From Paenibacillus sp. FSL H3-0469 (GTDB lineage Bacteria > Bacillota > Bacilli > Paenibacillales > Paenibacillaceae), in NCBI RefSeq assembly GCF_038051945.1, contig NZ_CP150302.1:3720001-3784000 (forward strand): a stretch of 64,000 nucleotides of DNA, read 5' to 3'. Below the pieces are notes generated by a model. The model made no database searches and was not told where the DNA came from. It saw nothing but the letters and a program-made list of their open reading frames with translations. The translations under genes and the position numbers were made by a program. Below, in pieces: positions 48,425-57,684 of the stretch (within the stretch, counting starts at the first letter, position 1; each line of letters starts with the position of its first letter).

Positions 48425-48615
48425 GGGAGAGACTGTCTCACAGGAAGACAGCGCCGAAGGAGTAAGCCCGGGATGGGTGAATCTCTCAGGCAAAAGGACC
48501 TTTGCCGGACGCATCTCTGGAGAGCATCCGGGTGCCTGCGCCGCAGGCTTCACGGATCACCAACGGGGAAACCTGCGCGGCATGGCAGGGTAACTCTCAG
48601 GTACCAAGGACAGAG
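48425..48615 (+). promoter_or_regulatory. Tandem glycine riboswitch
   Basis: Two glycine aptamers can be read in series. The first starts at GGGAGAGAC, has GCCGAAGGAGTAAGC and CTCTCAGGCAAAAGGAC, and closes near 48526. The second (about 48528-48615) has CACCAACGGGGAAACC, TAACTCTCAGGTACCAAGG and GACAG. A terminator lies directly after. It precedes gcvT, the classic target: glycine binding lets the cleavage genes be transcribed. Confidence 0.95.
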
Positions 48616-48665
48616 CGAAAGTCCATTTATGCATACGTGCATAATGGCTTTCGCCTGTCCTTTTT
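48608..48665 (+). terminator. Riboswitch-controlled terminator
   Basis: GGACAGAGCGAAAG (48608-48621) pairs with CTTTCGCCTGTCC (48648-48660) above an inner CCATTATGCA/TGCATAATGG-like stem, followed by TTTTT. It overlaps the closing strand of aptamer 2, so the two structures compete. Confidence 0.85.
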
Positions 48666-48695
48666 CGTATGTAATCAGACCAAGGGAGTGACAAG

Positions 48696-49820
48696 ATGGA
48701 GTCTTTGAGAAGAACGCCTTTTTATGATCTCTATGCCGCTTATGCGGAGTCCAGATGTATTGATTTCGGCGGCTGGGAGCTGCCGGTGCAGTTCACAGGC
48801 ATCGTGAAGGAGCATGAAGCCGTCCGTGAACGGGCCGGACTGTTCGATGTCTCGCATATGGGGGAATTCATGGTTACCGGGAACGGCGCTGAAGCCTTCC
48901 TGCAGAGAATGACCACCAATGATGTCACCCGCCTGGAAGACGGCGCAGCGCAGTACACCCTGATGCTCTACCCAAGCGGCGGAGTGGTGGACGATCTGCT
49001 TGTATACCGGCTGGGCGGGGAGCGTTACATGCTTGTCGTCAATGCGTCCAATATCGACAAGGACTTCCAGTGGCTGCAGGAGCATCATACCGCTGAATTC
49101 AGCGGCGTCACCCTGCAGAATATCTCGGATGAGACGCTGCTGTTGGCCTTGCAGGGACCGCTCGCGGAGACGATTCTGGCCAAGGTCACGCAGGTGCCAC
49201 TAACAGAGCTTAAGCCGTTCCACTTCATCGAACACGCTGAAGTCTGCGGCGTCACCGTCCTGCTCTCCCGTACCGGATATACCGGCGAAGACGGCTTCGA
49301 GCTGTATGCCCCCGCCGATACAGCAGCAGCACTCTGGAACGGTCTGCTGGCCGCTGGCGCTCCGCATGGCCTGACGCCTGCCGGCCTGGGCGCACGTGAT
49401 ACGCTCCGCTTCGAAGCCAAGCTGCCGCTGTACGGCCAGGAGCTGTCGGCGGAGATTACGCCGCTTGAAGCCGGTGTCCAGTTCTTCGTGAAGCTGGACG
49501 CAGGGGACTTCATCGGCCGCGATGCCCTGCTGAAGCAGAAGGAAGCCGGCCTTCCCCGGCGTCTTGTGGGCCTGGAGATGATCGACCGCGGCATTCCCCG
49601 CTCCCACTATCCCGTGTACGCGGACGGAGTGAAGATCGGTGAAGTTACGACCGGCACCCAATCCCCTACCCTGAAGCGGAATCTCGGACTCGCCCTGCTG
49701 GACGCTGCCTATACGGAGCCGGGCACAGAGGTGTACGTGGAGATTCGCGGCAAGCAGCTCAAGGCTGCCGTCATCAAAGCCCCATTCTACAAAAGAAGCC
49801 AAGGAGTGAAGCCGCAATGA
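48696..49820 (+). CDS. gcvT: Glycine cleavage system T protein (aminomethyltransferase)
   Basis: 374 residues. It releases ammonia and passes the methylene group to tetrahydrofolate. Motifs: [44 protein letters not shown] and [20 protein letters not shown] (conserved Arg/Asp of the folate site). AAGGGAGTG precedes the ATG. It is the first gene behind the glycine riboswitch and overlaps gcvPA by four bases. Confidence 0.97.
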   Translation: MESLRRTPFYDLYAAYAESRCIDFGGWELPVQFTGIVKEHEAVRERAGLFDVSHMGEFMVTGNGAEAFLQRMTTNDVTRLEDGAAQYTLMLYPSGGVVDDLLVYRLGGERYMLVVNASNIDKDFQWLQEHHTAEFSGVTLQNISDETLLLALQGPLAETILAKVTQVPLTELKPFHFIEHAEVCGVTVLLSRTGYTGEDGFELYAPADTAAALWNGLLAAGAPHGLTPAGLGARDTLRFEAKLPLYGQELSAEITPLEAGVQFFVKLDAGDFIGRDALLKQKEAGLPRRLVGLEMIDRGIPRSHYPVYADGVKIGEVTTGTQSPTLKRNLGLALLDAAYTEPGTEVYVEIRGKQLKAAVIKAPFYKRSQGVKPQ

Positions 49821-51169
49821 AGCACCGCTATCTGCCTATGACTGAGCAAGACCGCGCAGAAATGATGGAGACCGTAGGCATCCAGTCTATCGATGAGCTG
49901 TTCGCCGATATTCCGCAGTCTGTCCGTTACCAGGGGACCCTGCCGATGTCCGGCGCCCTGGACGAATATGCACTGCTTCGCCATATGAAGGGGCTCGCAG
50001 ACAAGAACGCCGATTTCGACACTCACACCAGCTTCCTCGGCGCCGGATTATATGACCACCATGTTCCGGTCGTGATCAACCATGTGATTTCCCGTTCGGA
50101 ATTTTATACCGCCTACACCCCTTATCAGCCGGAGATCAGCCAGGGTGAGCTTCAGGCCATCTTCGAATTCCAGTCCTATATCTGTGAGCTGACCGGGATG
50201 AAGGTCGCCAATGCCAGTATGTATGACGGCGCAACGGCCCTGTCCGAAGCGGCTGTGCTGGCCGCAGGCGCAACCAAGCGCAAGAAGCTGATTGTCTCCC
50301 GTACCGTTCACCCGGAAGCGCGCCAGGTGCTGCGCACCTCCGCCAACGCCTGGGGCCTGCAAATTGTAGAGATTGACTATGCTGACGGGGTAACGGATCT
50401 CGCCAAGCTGGCCGAAGCCATTGACAGCGATACCGCTGCTGTTCTGGTCCAGTCCCCCAACTTCTTCGGCGGGATTGAGGATCTGCGCCAGATTGAGCCG
50501 CTGATCCATGCGGTCAAGGGACTGATCGTGGTCAGCGCGAACCCCATTGCACTTGGCGTATTGGAGTCCCCCGGACGGCTTGGCGCAGACATCGTAGTCG
50601 GCGACGCGCAGCCGCTGGGTATCGCCGCCTCGCTGGGCGGCCCTACCTGCGGATTCTTCGCGGTGGCTGAGCCGCTTATGCGCCGGATGCCGGGCCGGAT
50701 CGTCGGCCAGACGGTTGACCGGAATGGCAAGCGCGGCTTCGTGCTGACCCTGCAAGCCCGCGAACAGCATATCCGCCGGGAGAAGGCGACCTCGAATATC
50801 TGCTCCAACCAGGCGCTTTTGGCGCTGTGCGCCTCCGTCTACCTGTCCGTGATGGGCAAGGAGGGCATGCGCGAGGTAGGTGAGCTGAACATCCGCAAGA
50901 GCCACTATGCTGCCGGGCGGCTGGCTGAAATCGCTGGCGCTGAGCGTGTCTTCACTGCCCCGTTCTTCAATGAATTCGTCCTGAAGCTCCCGGAGGGCAG
51001 CAGTGTGAGTGCAGTGAACTCCAAGCTGCTGAAGGAAGGCTATCTGGGCGGTTATGACTTAGGCCGGGATTATTCCGAACTGGCCGGACATATGCTGGTG
51101 GCCGTAACGGAGAAACGAAGCAAGACCGAAATTGACGAATTCGCAAGCGCACTGGAGGGCTGTGTATGA
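49817..51169 (+). CDS. gcvPA: Glycine dehydrogenase (decarboxylating) subunit 1
   Basis: 450 residues; N-terminal half of the split P protein found in Firmicutes. [15 protein letters not shown] and [11 protein letters not shown] open the protein, followed by [18 protein letters not shown] and [20 protein letters not shown]. It pairs with subunit 2 to bind PLP and decarboxylate glycine. Starts and ends overlap its neighbours by ATGA, giving tight coupling of gcvT-gcvPA-gcvPB. Confidence 0.97.
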   Translation: MKHRYLPMTEQDRAEMMETVGIQSIDELFADIPQSVRYQGTLPMSGALDEYALLRHMKGLADKNADFDTHTSFLGAGLYDHHVPVVINHVISRSEFYTAYTPYQPEISQGELQAIFEFQSYICELTGMKVANASMYDGATALSEAAVLAAGATKRKKLIVSRTVHPEARQVLRTSANAWGLQIVEIDYADGVTDLAKLAEAIDSDTAAVLVQSPNFFGGIEDLRQIEPLIHAVKGLIVVSANPIALGVLESPGRLGADIVVGDAQPLGIAASLGGPTCGFFAVAEPLMRRMPGRIVGQTVDRNGKRGFVLTLQAREQHIRREKATSNICSNQALLALCASVYLSVMGKEGMREVGELNIRKSHYAAGRLAEIAGAERVFTAPFFNEFVLKLPEGSSVSAVNSKLLKEGYLGGYDLGRDYSELAGHMLVAVTEKRSKTEIDEFASALEGCV

Positions 51170-52626
51170 AACCGGAACAAAGTCTGATTTTTGAATTAAG
51201 CCGTCCCGGCCGCTCGGCCTACTCCCTGCCTCTGTGTGATGTGCCGCAGGAAGAAGGTCTTGACTCACTCATTCCCGGAGGGCTGCTGCGCAGTGAGCCG
51301 GTTGTGCTGCCGGAGGTATCCGAGGTGGATGTGATCCGCCACTATACCGCCCTGTCCCGCCGCAACTTCGGAGTCGATAACGGCTTCTATCCGCTCGGCT
51401 CCTGCACGATGAAATACAACCCGAAGATCAACGAGGATGTCGCCCGCTTCCCCGGACTCTCCAAGATCCATCCGTACCAGCCGGAGGAGAGCATCCAGGG
51501 TGCGCTTGAACTGATGTACACGCTGCAAAAGGATCTCGCCGCCCTGACCGGCATGGATGCCGTATCCCTGCAGCCTGCTGCCGGTGCCCACGGCGAGTGG
51601 ACCGGCCTGATGATGATCCGCGCCTACCATGAGAGCCGCGGCGAGATCCGTTCCAAGGTCATCGTGCCCGATTCCTCGCACGGTACCAACCCGGCAAGCG
51701 CCGCAGCCGCCGGCCTTGAGACAGTCACCATCCCGTCCAATGACAAGGGTATGGTTGACCTTGAGGCGCTAAAGGCAGCTGTCGGCAGCGACACTGCTGC
51801 GCTGATGCTCACGAACCCGAGTACCCTCGGACTCTTCGAGACGCAGATCGTCGAGATCGCCGCGATTGTCCACGAAGCGGGCGGACTGCTCTATTATGAC
51901 GGAGCGAACTCCAACGCGATTATGGGCATCACCCGCCCGGGCGATATGGGCTTCGATGTCGTGCATCTCAACCTGCACAAAACGATGAGTACGCCGCACG
52001 GCGGCGGCGGGCCGGGAGCCGGACCCGTCGGCGTGAAGGCGAAGCTGATCCCGTTCCTGCCGCAGCCTACTGTGGCACAGAACGGGGACGGCAGCTTTAC
52101 GCTGGACTGCGGCGGGCCGGAATCGATCGGCCGCGTCAAAGCCTTTTACGGCAACTTCGGGATTCTCGTCCGTGCTTATGCGTATATCCGCACCTACGGT
52201 CCTGACGGCCTGCGTGAGGTGTCCGAGAACGCCGTGCTGAACGCCAACTATATGATGCACCGGCTGGCTCCTTACTTCGAGATTCCCTTCCCGGGCGTCT
52301 GCAAGCATGAATTCGTCATGTCCGGCAAAAATCTTAAGCAATACGGTGTACGTACCCTCGATGTAGCCAAACGGCTGCTCGACTTCGGTTATCATCCGCC
52401 TACCGTCTATTTCCCGCTGACTGTAGAGGAATGTATGATGATTGAACCGACCGAGACGGAGAGCAAGGAAACGCTCGACGGCTTCATTGAGACAATGATC
52501 CGAATCGTTAAGGAAGCCGAGGAGACGCCAGAGATTGTCATTAACGCACCGCATACGACTGAAATCAGCCGCCTGGATGAGACGCAGGCCGCGCGTAAGC
52601 CGGTACTCAACTGCTCCTGCGGTTAA
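51166..52626 (+). CDS. gcvPB: Glycine dehydrogenase (decarboxylating) subunit 2
   Basis: 486 residues; C-terminal half of the P protein with the PLP-binding Lys in [18 protein letters not shown]. Other family segments are [32 protein letters not shown] and [13 protein letters not shown] strong terminator follows 34 bases after the stop and ends the operon. Confidence 0.97.
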   Translation: MKPEQSLIFELSRPGRSAYSLPLCDVPQEEGLDSLIPGGLLRSEPVVLPEVSEVDVIRHYTALSRRNFGVDNGFYPLGSCTMKYNPKINEDVARFPGLSKIHPYQPEESIQGALELMYTLQKDLAALTGMDAVSLQPAAGAHGEWTGLMMIRAYHESRGEIRSKVIVPDSSHGTNPASAAAAGLETVTIPSNDKGMVDLEALKAAVGSDTAALMLTNPSTLGLFETQIVEIAAIVHEAGGLLYYDGANSNAIMGITRPGDMGFDVVHLNLHKTMSTPHGGGGPGAGPVGVKAKLIPFLPQPTVAQNGDGSFTLDCGGPESIGRVKAFYGNFGILVRAYAYIRTYGPDGLREVSENAVLNANYMMHRLAPYFEIPFPGVCKHEFVMSGKNLKQYGVRTLDVAKRLLDFGYHPPTVYFPLTVEECMMIEPTETESKETLDGFIETMIRIVKEAEETPEIVINAPHTTEISRLDETQAARKPVLNCSCG

Positions 52627-52659
52627 CCTTCTACCAGGGAAGCTAGGCTTCTAAATCAA

Positions 52660-52706
52660 ATAGCCGGGTCAGGGATACCTCAGTATCGCTGACCCGGCTA
52701 TCTTTT
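52660..52706. terminator. Terminator of the gcv operon
   Basis: TAGCCGGGTCAG (52661-52672) pairs perfectly with CTGACCCGGCTA (52689-52700), followed by TCTTTTAT. On the minus strand it can also end the regulator gene. Confidence 0.9.
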
Positions 52707-52733
52707 ATATGTATCCGAATACGGAATTGCCCG

Positions 52734-53555
52734 CTACGGCGTAAGGCGCTTCACGAACTGGAAGCGGTCATTCACCCGCATTTTACTATAAATACTCTTC
52801 AGCATATTGCGCACGGTGCCTTCACTGATGCCCAGATCGCTCCCGATGTGCAGTGCGCTCTTCTCCATCAGCCACAGCCTCGCCACCTCCTGCTCCCGCG
52901 CGGTCAGCTTATATTCCAGCAACGTGGCTTCTAGCCGGTACTGCTGCATCTCCGGGTTCTTCTCCATCCACTTCTCCATGATATTCTCGGCAATCTGCTG
53001 TACGAAGGGAATGGCGAACTCTATCGGCTCTCCTCTATTAAAAGAAATATCAACATACCCGTAAACGCTATCATCATCCTGCAGTGGAGCGCATACACAG
53101 TTCCAGTCCCGGAAGGTCTGATCCGTATGCTCCGTTCCCCGCACCACCCCGATGCAGTTCATCTCCATCGCCAGCGATACGGCATTCATTCCCGCCTGTT
53201 GCCTGCTTAAGCTGACCCCCGGACGCAGCTCCGCCTGCTCCATCTCCGCCCGTGTCTCCGAAGAAGAATAGACCAGCTCCAGAATGGTCCCCGCCTTGTC
53301 CGTCAGGAACACCACGTATGGAATGGAGAGCAGCTGGCTTAATTTGTTCATCTCACTGCGGATCGAAGAAATCATAGCTCTATGATAGATATGCTCCCTG
53401 GATTCTTCGGAAGAACCCGCCGCAGACATCACTCCCTGGGCATGGGCCTTAGCTGCATCCAGAGGCCGGAAGGCTTCAAGTTCGCTAGCTTCTAAATCCC
53501 CAGGCATACTCCATGCTCTTGATTGATTAAAGACTCTCACAAACGATCCCTCCAT
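52734..53555 (-). CDS. GAF-like sensor with LuxR-type DNA-binding domain
   Basis: 273 residues. Residues ~65-190 form a GAF/PAS-like sensing domain (LLSIPYVVFLTDKAGTILEL, AVSLAMEMNCIGVVRGTEH, CAPLQDDDSVYGYVDISF) similar to the N-terminus of AcoR-type activators. The C-terminal ~60 residues are a LuxR helix-turn-helix (YKLTAREQEVARLWL, ISEGTVRNMLKSIYSKMRV). ATG at 53555 is used, with AGGA ten bases upstream; a TTG three codons earlier is possible. A one-gene unit facing away from the small membrane gene; its targets are unknown, perhaps the neighbouring exporter. Confidence 0.85.
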   Translation of the reverse strand: MEGSFVRVFNQSRAWSMPGDLEASELEAFRPLDAAKAHAQGVMSAAGSSEESREHIYHRAMISSIRSEMNKLSQLLSIPYVVFLTDKAGTILELVYSSSETRAEMEQAELRPGVSLSRQQAGMNAVSLAMEMNCIGVVRGTEHTDQTFRDWNCVCAPLQDDDSVYGYVDISFNRGEPIEFAIPFVQQIAENIMEKWMEKNPEMQQYRLEATLLEYKLTAREQEVARLWLMEKSALHIGSDLGISEGTVRNMLKSIYSKMRVNDRFQFVKRLTP

Positions 53556-53716
53556 ATTTACCAATTCCTATATTATCAATTTTAAAAGAAAGCATTATAA
53601 CATACAATTACGGAATAATGAACATTCAGTATTGGATCTGTAAATCCCCGCGTTAGCGCTGTAAAATGTAGAAATCTGTTCATCTTATATTTCTACATAA
53701 TTCCAGGAGGTTCGAC

Positions 53717-54067
53717 ATGCTTCGCATTGGCTATCTATCGACTGCCCTCAATCTGGCTACCGCCATGGTATCCTTCCTGCGCTTTGGCAGTAATTATGCC
53801 CTGTTCATTATGGCCAGCTATACACTCTTAACCCTTGCGGGATACCGGCTGCTGCAGAATAAAAGGACGCTGCATCTGATCCCTCTGCTCACCTTCAGCT
53901 GTTCATTCCTCTTATACAATGTGACCTATGTATTGTTGAAGCAGATTAACCTCGTAGACCTGTACGCAGTAGACTGGAGACTTGAGGTTCAGCTGGCGCT
54001 TCCCCTGCTGGTAGGGTTCGCCGTCCAGACTCTCCTTAAGCGCAGCGGTAAATCCCGGTTGGTGTAG
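53717..54067 (+). CDS. Small membrane protein of unknown function
   Basis: 116 residues with three to four helices (YLSTALNLATAMVSFLRF, ALFIMASYTLLTLAGYRLL, LIPLLTFSCSFLLYNVTYVLL, LALPLLVGFAVQTLL) and a basic end. AGGAGG lies six bases before the ATG, so it is a real gene. It ends inside its own terminator. No family recognised. Confidence 0.75.
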   Translation: MLRIGYLSTALNLATAMVSFLRFGSNYALFIMASYTLLTLAGYRLLQNKRTLHLIPLLTFSCSFLLYNVTYVLLKQINLVDLYAVDWRLEVQLALPLLVGFAVQTLLKRSGKSRLV

Positions 54068-54094
54068 GCTAGCCGGGGTTGCCGCTTTTTTTGC
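54046..54094 (+). terminator. Terminator overlapping the end of the small membrane gene
   Basis: AGCGGTAAATCCCGG pairs with CCGGGGTTGCCGCT (one bulge and GU pairs), followed by T7. The first arm is within the last codons of the gene. Confidence 0.8.
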
Positions 54095-54234
54095 AAAATC
54101 GACCTAAACTGATAGTTTTCGACATCGGCTCAGTGATATATTTACTCTTACGTCTTTCGATCGCTGAGGATTCAGAATTTTTCTCGCAGCCATCTGCGGT
54201 AACGCTTTCAACGTAATGAACAGGAGGGTTAAGC

Positions 54235-55290
54235 TTGAGTATAATTGAAGCCAAAGGACTGAGTAAGTCCTTTATGCAGGCGGTGAAGGAGCCGGGCCTT
54301 AAGGGAGCGGTGAAGCATCTGTTCCTGCCCCGGCATATTGAGAAGGTGGCGGTCAAGCCGTTGGATCTGAGGATTGAAGCGGGGGAGACAGTGGCCTACG
54401 TGGGACCGAATGGTGCCGGTAAATCGACCACCATCAAGATGCTGACCGGCATTCTGATGCCTTCCTCCGGGAGTATCTCGGTGAACGGGATCAAGCCGTA
54501 CCGCAAAAGAATGGAAAACGCCGCCCAGATCGGCGCAGTCTTCGGACAGCGCACCCAGCTGTGGTGGGATATTCCGATTGCCGAGTCCTTTTCGCTGCTG
54601 AAGGATATCTACCAGATTCCGGATGCCCTCTATAGGAAGAACATGGACTTGTTCACCGAAATGCTCGGGATGAGCGAATTCATCCACCTGTCCGCGCGGA
54701 AGCTCTCGCTGGGTCAGCGTATGCGTGCCGATCTGGCCGCTGCCCTGCTGCATAATCCGCCGATTCTGTATCTTGATGAGCCGACGATTGGCCTTGACGT
54801 ATCCGTGAAGGAGAAGATCCGCGGGTTCATCAAGCAGATCAACCAGGAGCAGCAGACGACCGTGATGCTGACGACCCATGATCTGGGCGACATTGAGGAT
54901 CTGTGCAAGCGGCTGGTCATTATCGATCACGGCGCGATTATTTATGACGGTACGCTGAGCGAGGTCAAGGCCCGTTTTGCCAAAAACCGCGTCATCTTCT
55001 TCCAGGTACGCTCCCCTATGCCAGAGTTGTACGAACTGCTGGAGCAGAGTCCCGGGCTGAAGCTGGAACAGCAGAGCAGCCAGGAGTTCTCGGTCACTTT
55101 TGACCGGTATGAATATACCGCCAGTGAAGTGGTCAGCCGGGTGATGAAGCATGGGGAGGTACTAGATTTCCGCATGGAGGATACCCACATTGAGCAGGTC
55201 ATTAAGGCGGTCTATGACGGCCAACTGGACTTGAACGAGCACCGGGGAGCAAGGGGGCAGGCGCACCATGACGACAGCAGCCCGGCTTAA
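54235..55290 (+). CDS. ABC-2 exporter ATPase
   Basis: 351 residues from a TTG with AGGAGGG upstream. Walker A VGPNGAGKSTTIKML, signature LSLGQRMRADLAAAL, Walker B ILYLDEPTIGLDV and His switch MLTTHDLGDIEDL. Residues ~255-335 form a C-terminal extension (VIFFQVRSPMPELYELLEQS) typical of daunorubicin/antibiotic-type exporters. It overlaps the next permease gene by 23 bases. With the two permeases it forms an exporter whose substrate is unknown. Confidence 0.93.
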   Translation: MSIIEAKGLSKSFMQAVKEPGLKGAVKHLFLPRHIEKVAVKPLDLRIEAGETVAYVGPNGAGKSTTIKMLTGILMPSSGSISVNGIKPYRKRMENAAQIGAVFGQRTQLWWDIPIAESFSLLKDIYQIPDALYRKNMDLFTEMLGMSEFIHLSARKLSLGQRMRADLAAALLHNPPILYLDEPTIGLDVSVKEKIRGFIKQINQEQQTTVMLTTHDLGDIEDLCKRLVIIDHGAIIYDGTLSEVKARFAKNRVIFFQVRSPMPELYELLEQSPGLKLEQQSSQEFSVTFDRYEYTASEVVSRVMKHGEVLDFRMEDTHIEQVIKAVYDGQLDLNEHRGARGQAHHDDSSPA

Positions 55291-56077
55291 CAAATACAGA
55301 AGTATTGCCAATCGTTCTCTGCAAAATGTGATGGCCTACCGGAACTCCTACATCATTAATTTGCTCGCAAACTCCATTAATCTGGTCGCGATCTTCTTCC
55401 TCTGGCAGGGAATCTATGGCGGGCGTGAGGCGGTGGGCGGCTACTCCTGGGATCAGATGAAAACCTATCTGCTGGTGACATTCCTGGCCAATTCCGTCTT
55501 ATCCTGGTATTCCGAGACCGCCATCTCCGGCAAAATCCTGGACGGCAGCGTCGCTATGGACCTGTTGAAGCCGATTGATTTTCAGACGGCCCGATTCGCT
55601 GAGACCTTAGGTGCAAGTCTGCTGGAGGGGGCGATGAGCACAATTCTGCTGATCGTGTTCGCCACCTTCCTTACCGGAGTGACCTTCCCCCACTCGCCGG
55701 TCGTCTATCTGCTGTTTGCGGTCAGTCTGCTCTGCGCGGTTGTGGTCAAATTCGGCGTGGTCTATCTGGCGGCTCTGTTATGCTTCTGGTCGACGGGATC
55801 CCTTGGGATTGTCTGGACGCGGATTGCGCTTACTAACCTGCTGTCGGGCGCGCTGGTGCCGCTGGCCTTCTTCCCGGATTGGCTGGAAAAGCTGGCGCTG
55901 CTGCTGCCCTTCCAGGCCATCATTCATACGCCAACGATGATCTTCCTGCAGCAGGCAGATACGTGGGAGAGCCTGCGGCTGATCGGGATTCAGCTCTTTT
56001 GGGGGGCAGCGCTCTGGATGGCGGGCAAAGCCATGTGGAACTGGGCGGTCCGCCAGGTGACCATTCATGGAGGCTAA
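55268..56077 (+). CDS. ABC-2 exporter permease 1
   Basis: 269 residues with six membrane helices; the N-terminal helix motif ANRSLQNVMAYRNSYIINLL is typical of ABC-2 (PF06182-like) permeases. Helices include LVAIFFLWQGIYG, LVTFLANSVLSWY, STILLIVFATFLTGVTF and VFAVSLLCAVVVKFGVVYLA-like. It forms the channel with the ATPase and the second permease. Start overlaps the ATPase gene. Confidence 0.9.
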   Translation: MTTAARLNKYRSIANRSLQNVMAYRNSYIINLLANSINLVAIFFLWQGIYGGREAVGGYSWDQMKTYLLVTFLANSVLSWYSETAISGKILDGSVAMDLLKPIDFQTARFAETLGASLLEGAMSTILLIVFATFLTGVTFPHSPVVYLLFAVSLLCAVVVKFGVVYLAALLCFWSTGSLGIVWTRIALTNLLSGALVPLAFFPDWLEKLALLLPFQAIIHTPTMIFLQQADTWESLRLIGIQLFWGAALWMAGKAMWNWAVRQVTIHGG

Positions 56078-56096
56078 GGCGGAAGGAGGACGCAGA

Positions 56097-56894
56097 ATGA
56101 AAATATCGCAAATGCTCTATCTCTATAGAAGGCTATATGTGCAGCAGCTCAAGGCAATTCTGGAGTATAACAAAGACTTTTACATCCTAATGTGCTCGGC
56201 GGCCTTGACGCAGGTTCTGGGATTCGTGTTCCTGTGGGTGATTTATGACCGGATTCCAGACATTCAGGGCTGGCAGTTCTGGGAGGTCACCTTCATGTAC
56301 GCCATGATCTTCCTGACGGAGGGGGCGGGTTCGCTGTTCTTCGAGGGAAGCTGGCGGTTGGGCAGGCTGGTCAACACAGGGGAGCTGGACCGTTATCTGC
56401 TGCGGCCGGTGCCGGTGGTTCTTCAGGTGTTCTGCACGGGGATTGGGATTAACGGACTCGGCAATCTGCTCATCGGCGGAGTGATCATCTGGCAGTCGCT
56501 CATGCACAGCCCTATCCACTGGACTGCGGGTAAGGCCGCTATTCTTATCCTGCTGTTCGTCACAGCGGTGATTATCCGGGTATCCATTAATCTCATGGGC
56601 AACTCGGCGGCCTTTTGGATTCGCAATGCCGGGAATGCGTTCCCGCTGATGGTGCATAATCTGTCCGATCTGGCCAAATACCCGATTACCCTGTTTCCGC
56701 AGGCGATCCGCATCTTTATTTCGACGGTGCTGCCCTATGCGTTCATCAGCTTCTACCCGGCAACCTATATTTTCGGCAAAAGCGGCTGGTCCGGCTGGTG
56801 GCTCCTCGCCCCTGTCGCAGCTATCGGAAGCGCAGCTGCGGCTTACGGAGTATTCCGGTACGGGTTGTCCCGGTATGAGAGTACGGGGAACTGA
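56097..56894 (+). CDS. ABC-2 exporter permease 2
   Basis: 265 residues with six helices and the RLYVQQLKAILEYNKDFYI start of the same permease family as its neighbour; GFVFLWVIYDRIPDIQGW and EGSWRLGRLVNTGELDRYLL (a conserved RP-containing cytoplasmic turn, LLRPVP) are visible. ATG at 56097 has GGAAGGAGGA upstream; the 30-base upstream extension is unlikely. It forms a heterodimer channel with permease 1. No terminator is obvious; the next 790 bases are gene-free and repetitive. Confidence 0.9.
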   Translation: MKISQMLYLYRRLYVQQLKAILEYNKDFYILMCSAALTQVLGFVFLWVIYDRIPDIQGWQFWEVTFMYAMIFLTEGAGSLFFEGSWRLGRLVNTGELDRYLLRPVPVVLQVFCTGIGINGLGNLLIGGVIIWQSLMHSPIHWTAGKAAILILLFVTAVIIRVSINLMGNSAAFWIRNAGNAFPLMVHNLSDLAKYPITLFPQAIRIFISTVLPYAFISFYPATYIFGKSGWSGWWLLAPVAAIGSAAAAYGVFRYGLSRYESTGN

Positions 56895-57010
56895 GGGGTG
56901 TGGCGGGTGTGGCGGGTGTGACAGTGTGGAGGTACGGCAGTCCACCGCTCACTTGCGGCGGGTTCCAGCGGTATGTCAGTCCGCCGCTCACTTGCGGCGG
57001 GTTCCGGCGA
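56895..57010. repeat. Short direct repeats after the exporter operon
   Basis: A 9-bp unit, GTGGCGGGT, is repeated just after the stop codon. Then two copies of a 39-bp unit begin with CCGCTCACTTGCGGCGGG at 56945 and 56984, each with a small CCGC/GCGG hairpin. Confidence 0.75.
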
Positions 57011-57066
57011 GAGGTGGGGTAGCTGCCAGTAACCGGGGCAAGGAGAATGAGGTGCTGGGGGTGATG

Positions 57067-57560
57067 AGGTGCAGAAGTGCACCTTATTGGCTGGATTGGC
57101 GCGCATTTGGGGATTTCAGGAGCACTAATGCTCCTCATTCAGTCATTTAGCCAACTATCTACGAATTCAGGGGCACTAGTGCACTTCACTTGCCCATTTT
57201 GGCGTATGTTCGCTGAAATCAGGTGTATTAGTGCACTTCAATCGGAGCAATACTCTTCTTCAACCAAACTTGGCAACATTCCATTCCACTCACCAGTCCG
57301 CTTCCGGCCGCATCTGAGGGATTTATCCCTCTCATTCCACTCGCCAACCCACTTCCAGCAACATCTGAGGGATTTATCCCTTTCATTCCACTCATCCGCC
57401 CACTTCCGGTCACATCTGAGGGATTTATCCCTTTCATTCCACCCATCCGCCCACTTCCGGCCACATCTGAGGGATTTATCCCTCTCATTTCACTCATCCG
57501 CCCGCTTCTGCCCACATCTGAGGGATTCCTTTCATTCTGCTCATCCGGCATACCTCCGCC
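57067..57560. repeat. 51-bp tandem hairpin array
   Basis: About nine to ten units of 51 bp. Copies begin at 57067, 57118, 57169 and 57221 (family A), then after one degenerate unit at 57311, 57362, 57413, 57464 and 57515 (family B). Each starts with a palindrome with a four-base loop: AGGTGCA-GAAG-TGCACCT, AGGAGCA-CTAA-TGCTCCT, AGGTGTA-TTAG-TGCACTT, and GAGGGA-TTTA-TCCCTC in family B. Stems differ by paired changes. The unit remainder (CATTCCACTC-GCCAAC-type) is related between families. The last unit has lost part of its hairpin. No gene is seen; minus-strand frame 57228-57572 with a 17-residue repeat lacks a ribosome site. Confidence 0.9.
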
Positions 57561-57618
57561 TGCCTCCGCCAACCTCCCGAATCACTCCCCTCTGATTTTC
57601 AGTATCTTACTATATTAA

Positions 57619-57671
57619 AAAACCTCCCTTTGGTTACCTGGAAGAAAAACTCCAGATACAAGGGAGGTTTT
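57619..57671 (-). terminator. Terminator of the lipoprotein gene
   Basis: AAAACCTCCCTT (57619-57630) pairs with AAGGGAGGTTTT (57660-57671), with an inner CTGGA/TCCAG stem; T run on the minus strand. Confidence 0.8.
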
Positions 57672-57684
57672 ACTCTACTTCGTT

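Noticed and set aside
54229..55152. 307-codon minus-strand frame
   Set aside because: Antisense shadow of the ABC ATPase gene.
57067..57560. CRISPR array
   Set aside because: The whole 51-bp unit is repeated, there are no unique spacers of constant length and no cas genes.
57228..57572. 114-codon minus-strand frame with 17-residue GINPSDVAGSG repeats
   Set aside because: Open only because the 51-bp repeat is a multiple of three; no ribosome site or promoter. The hairpin explains the repeat better, though translation is not excluded.
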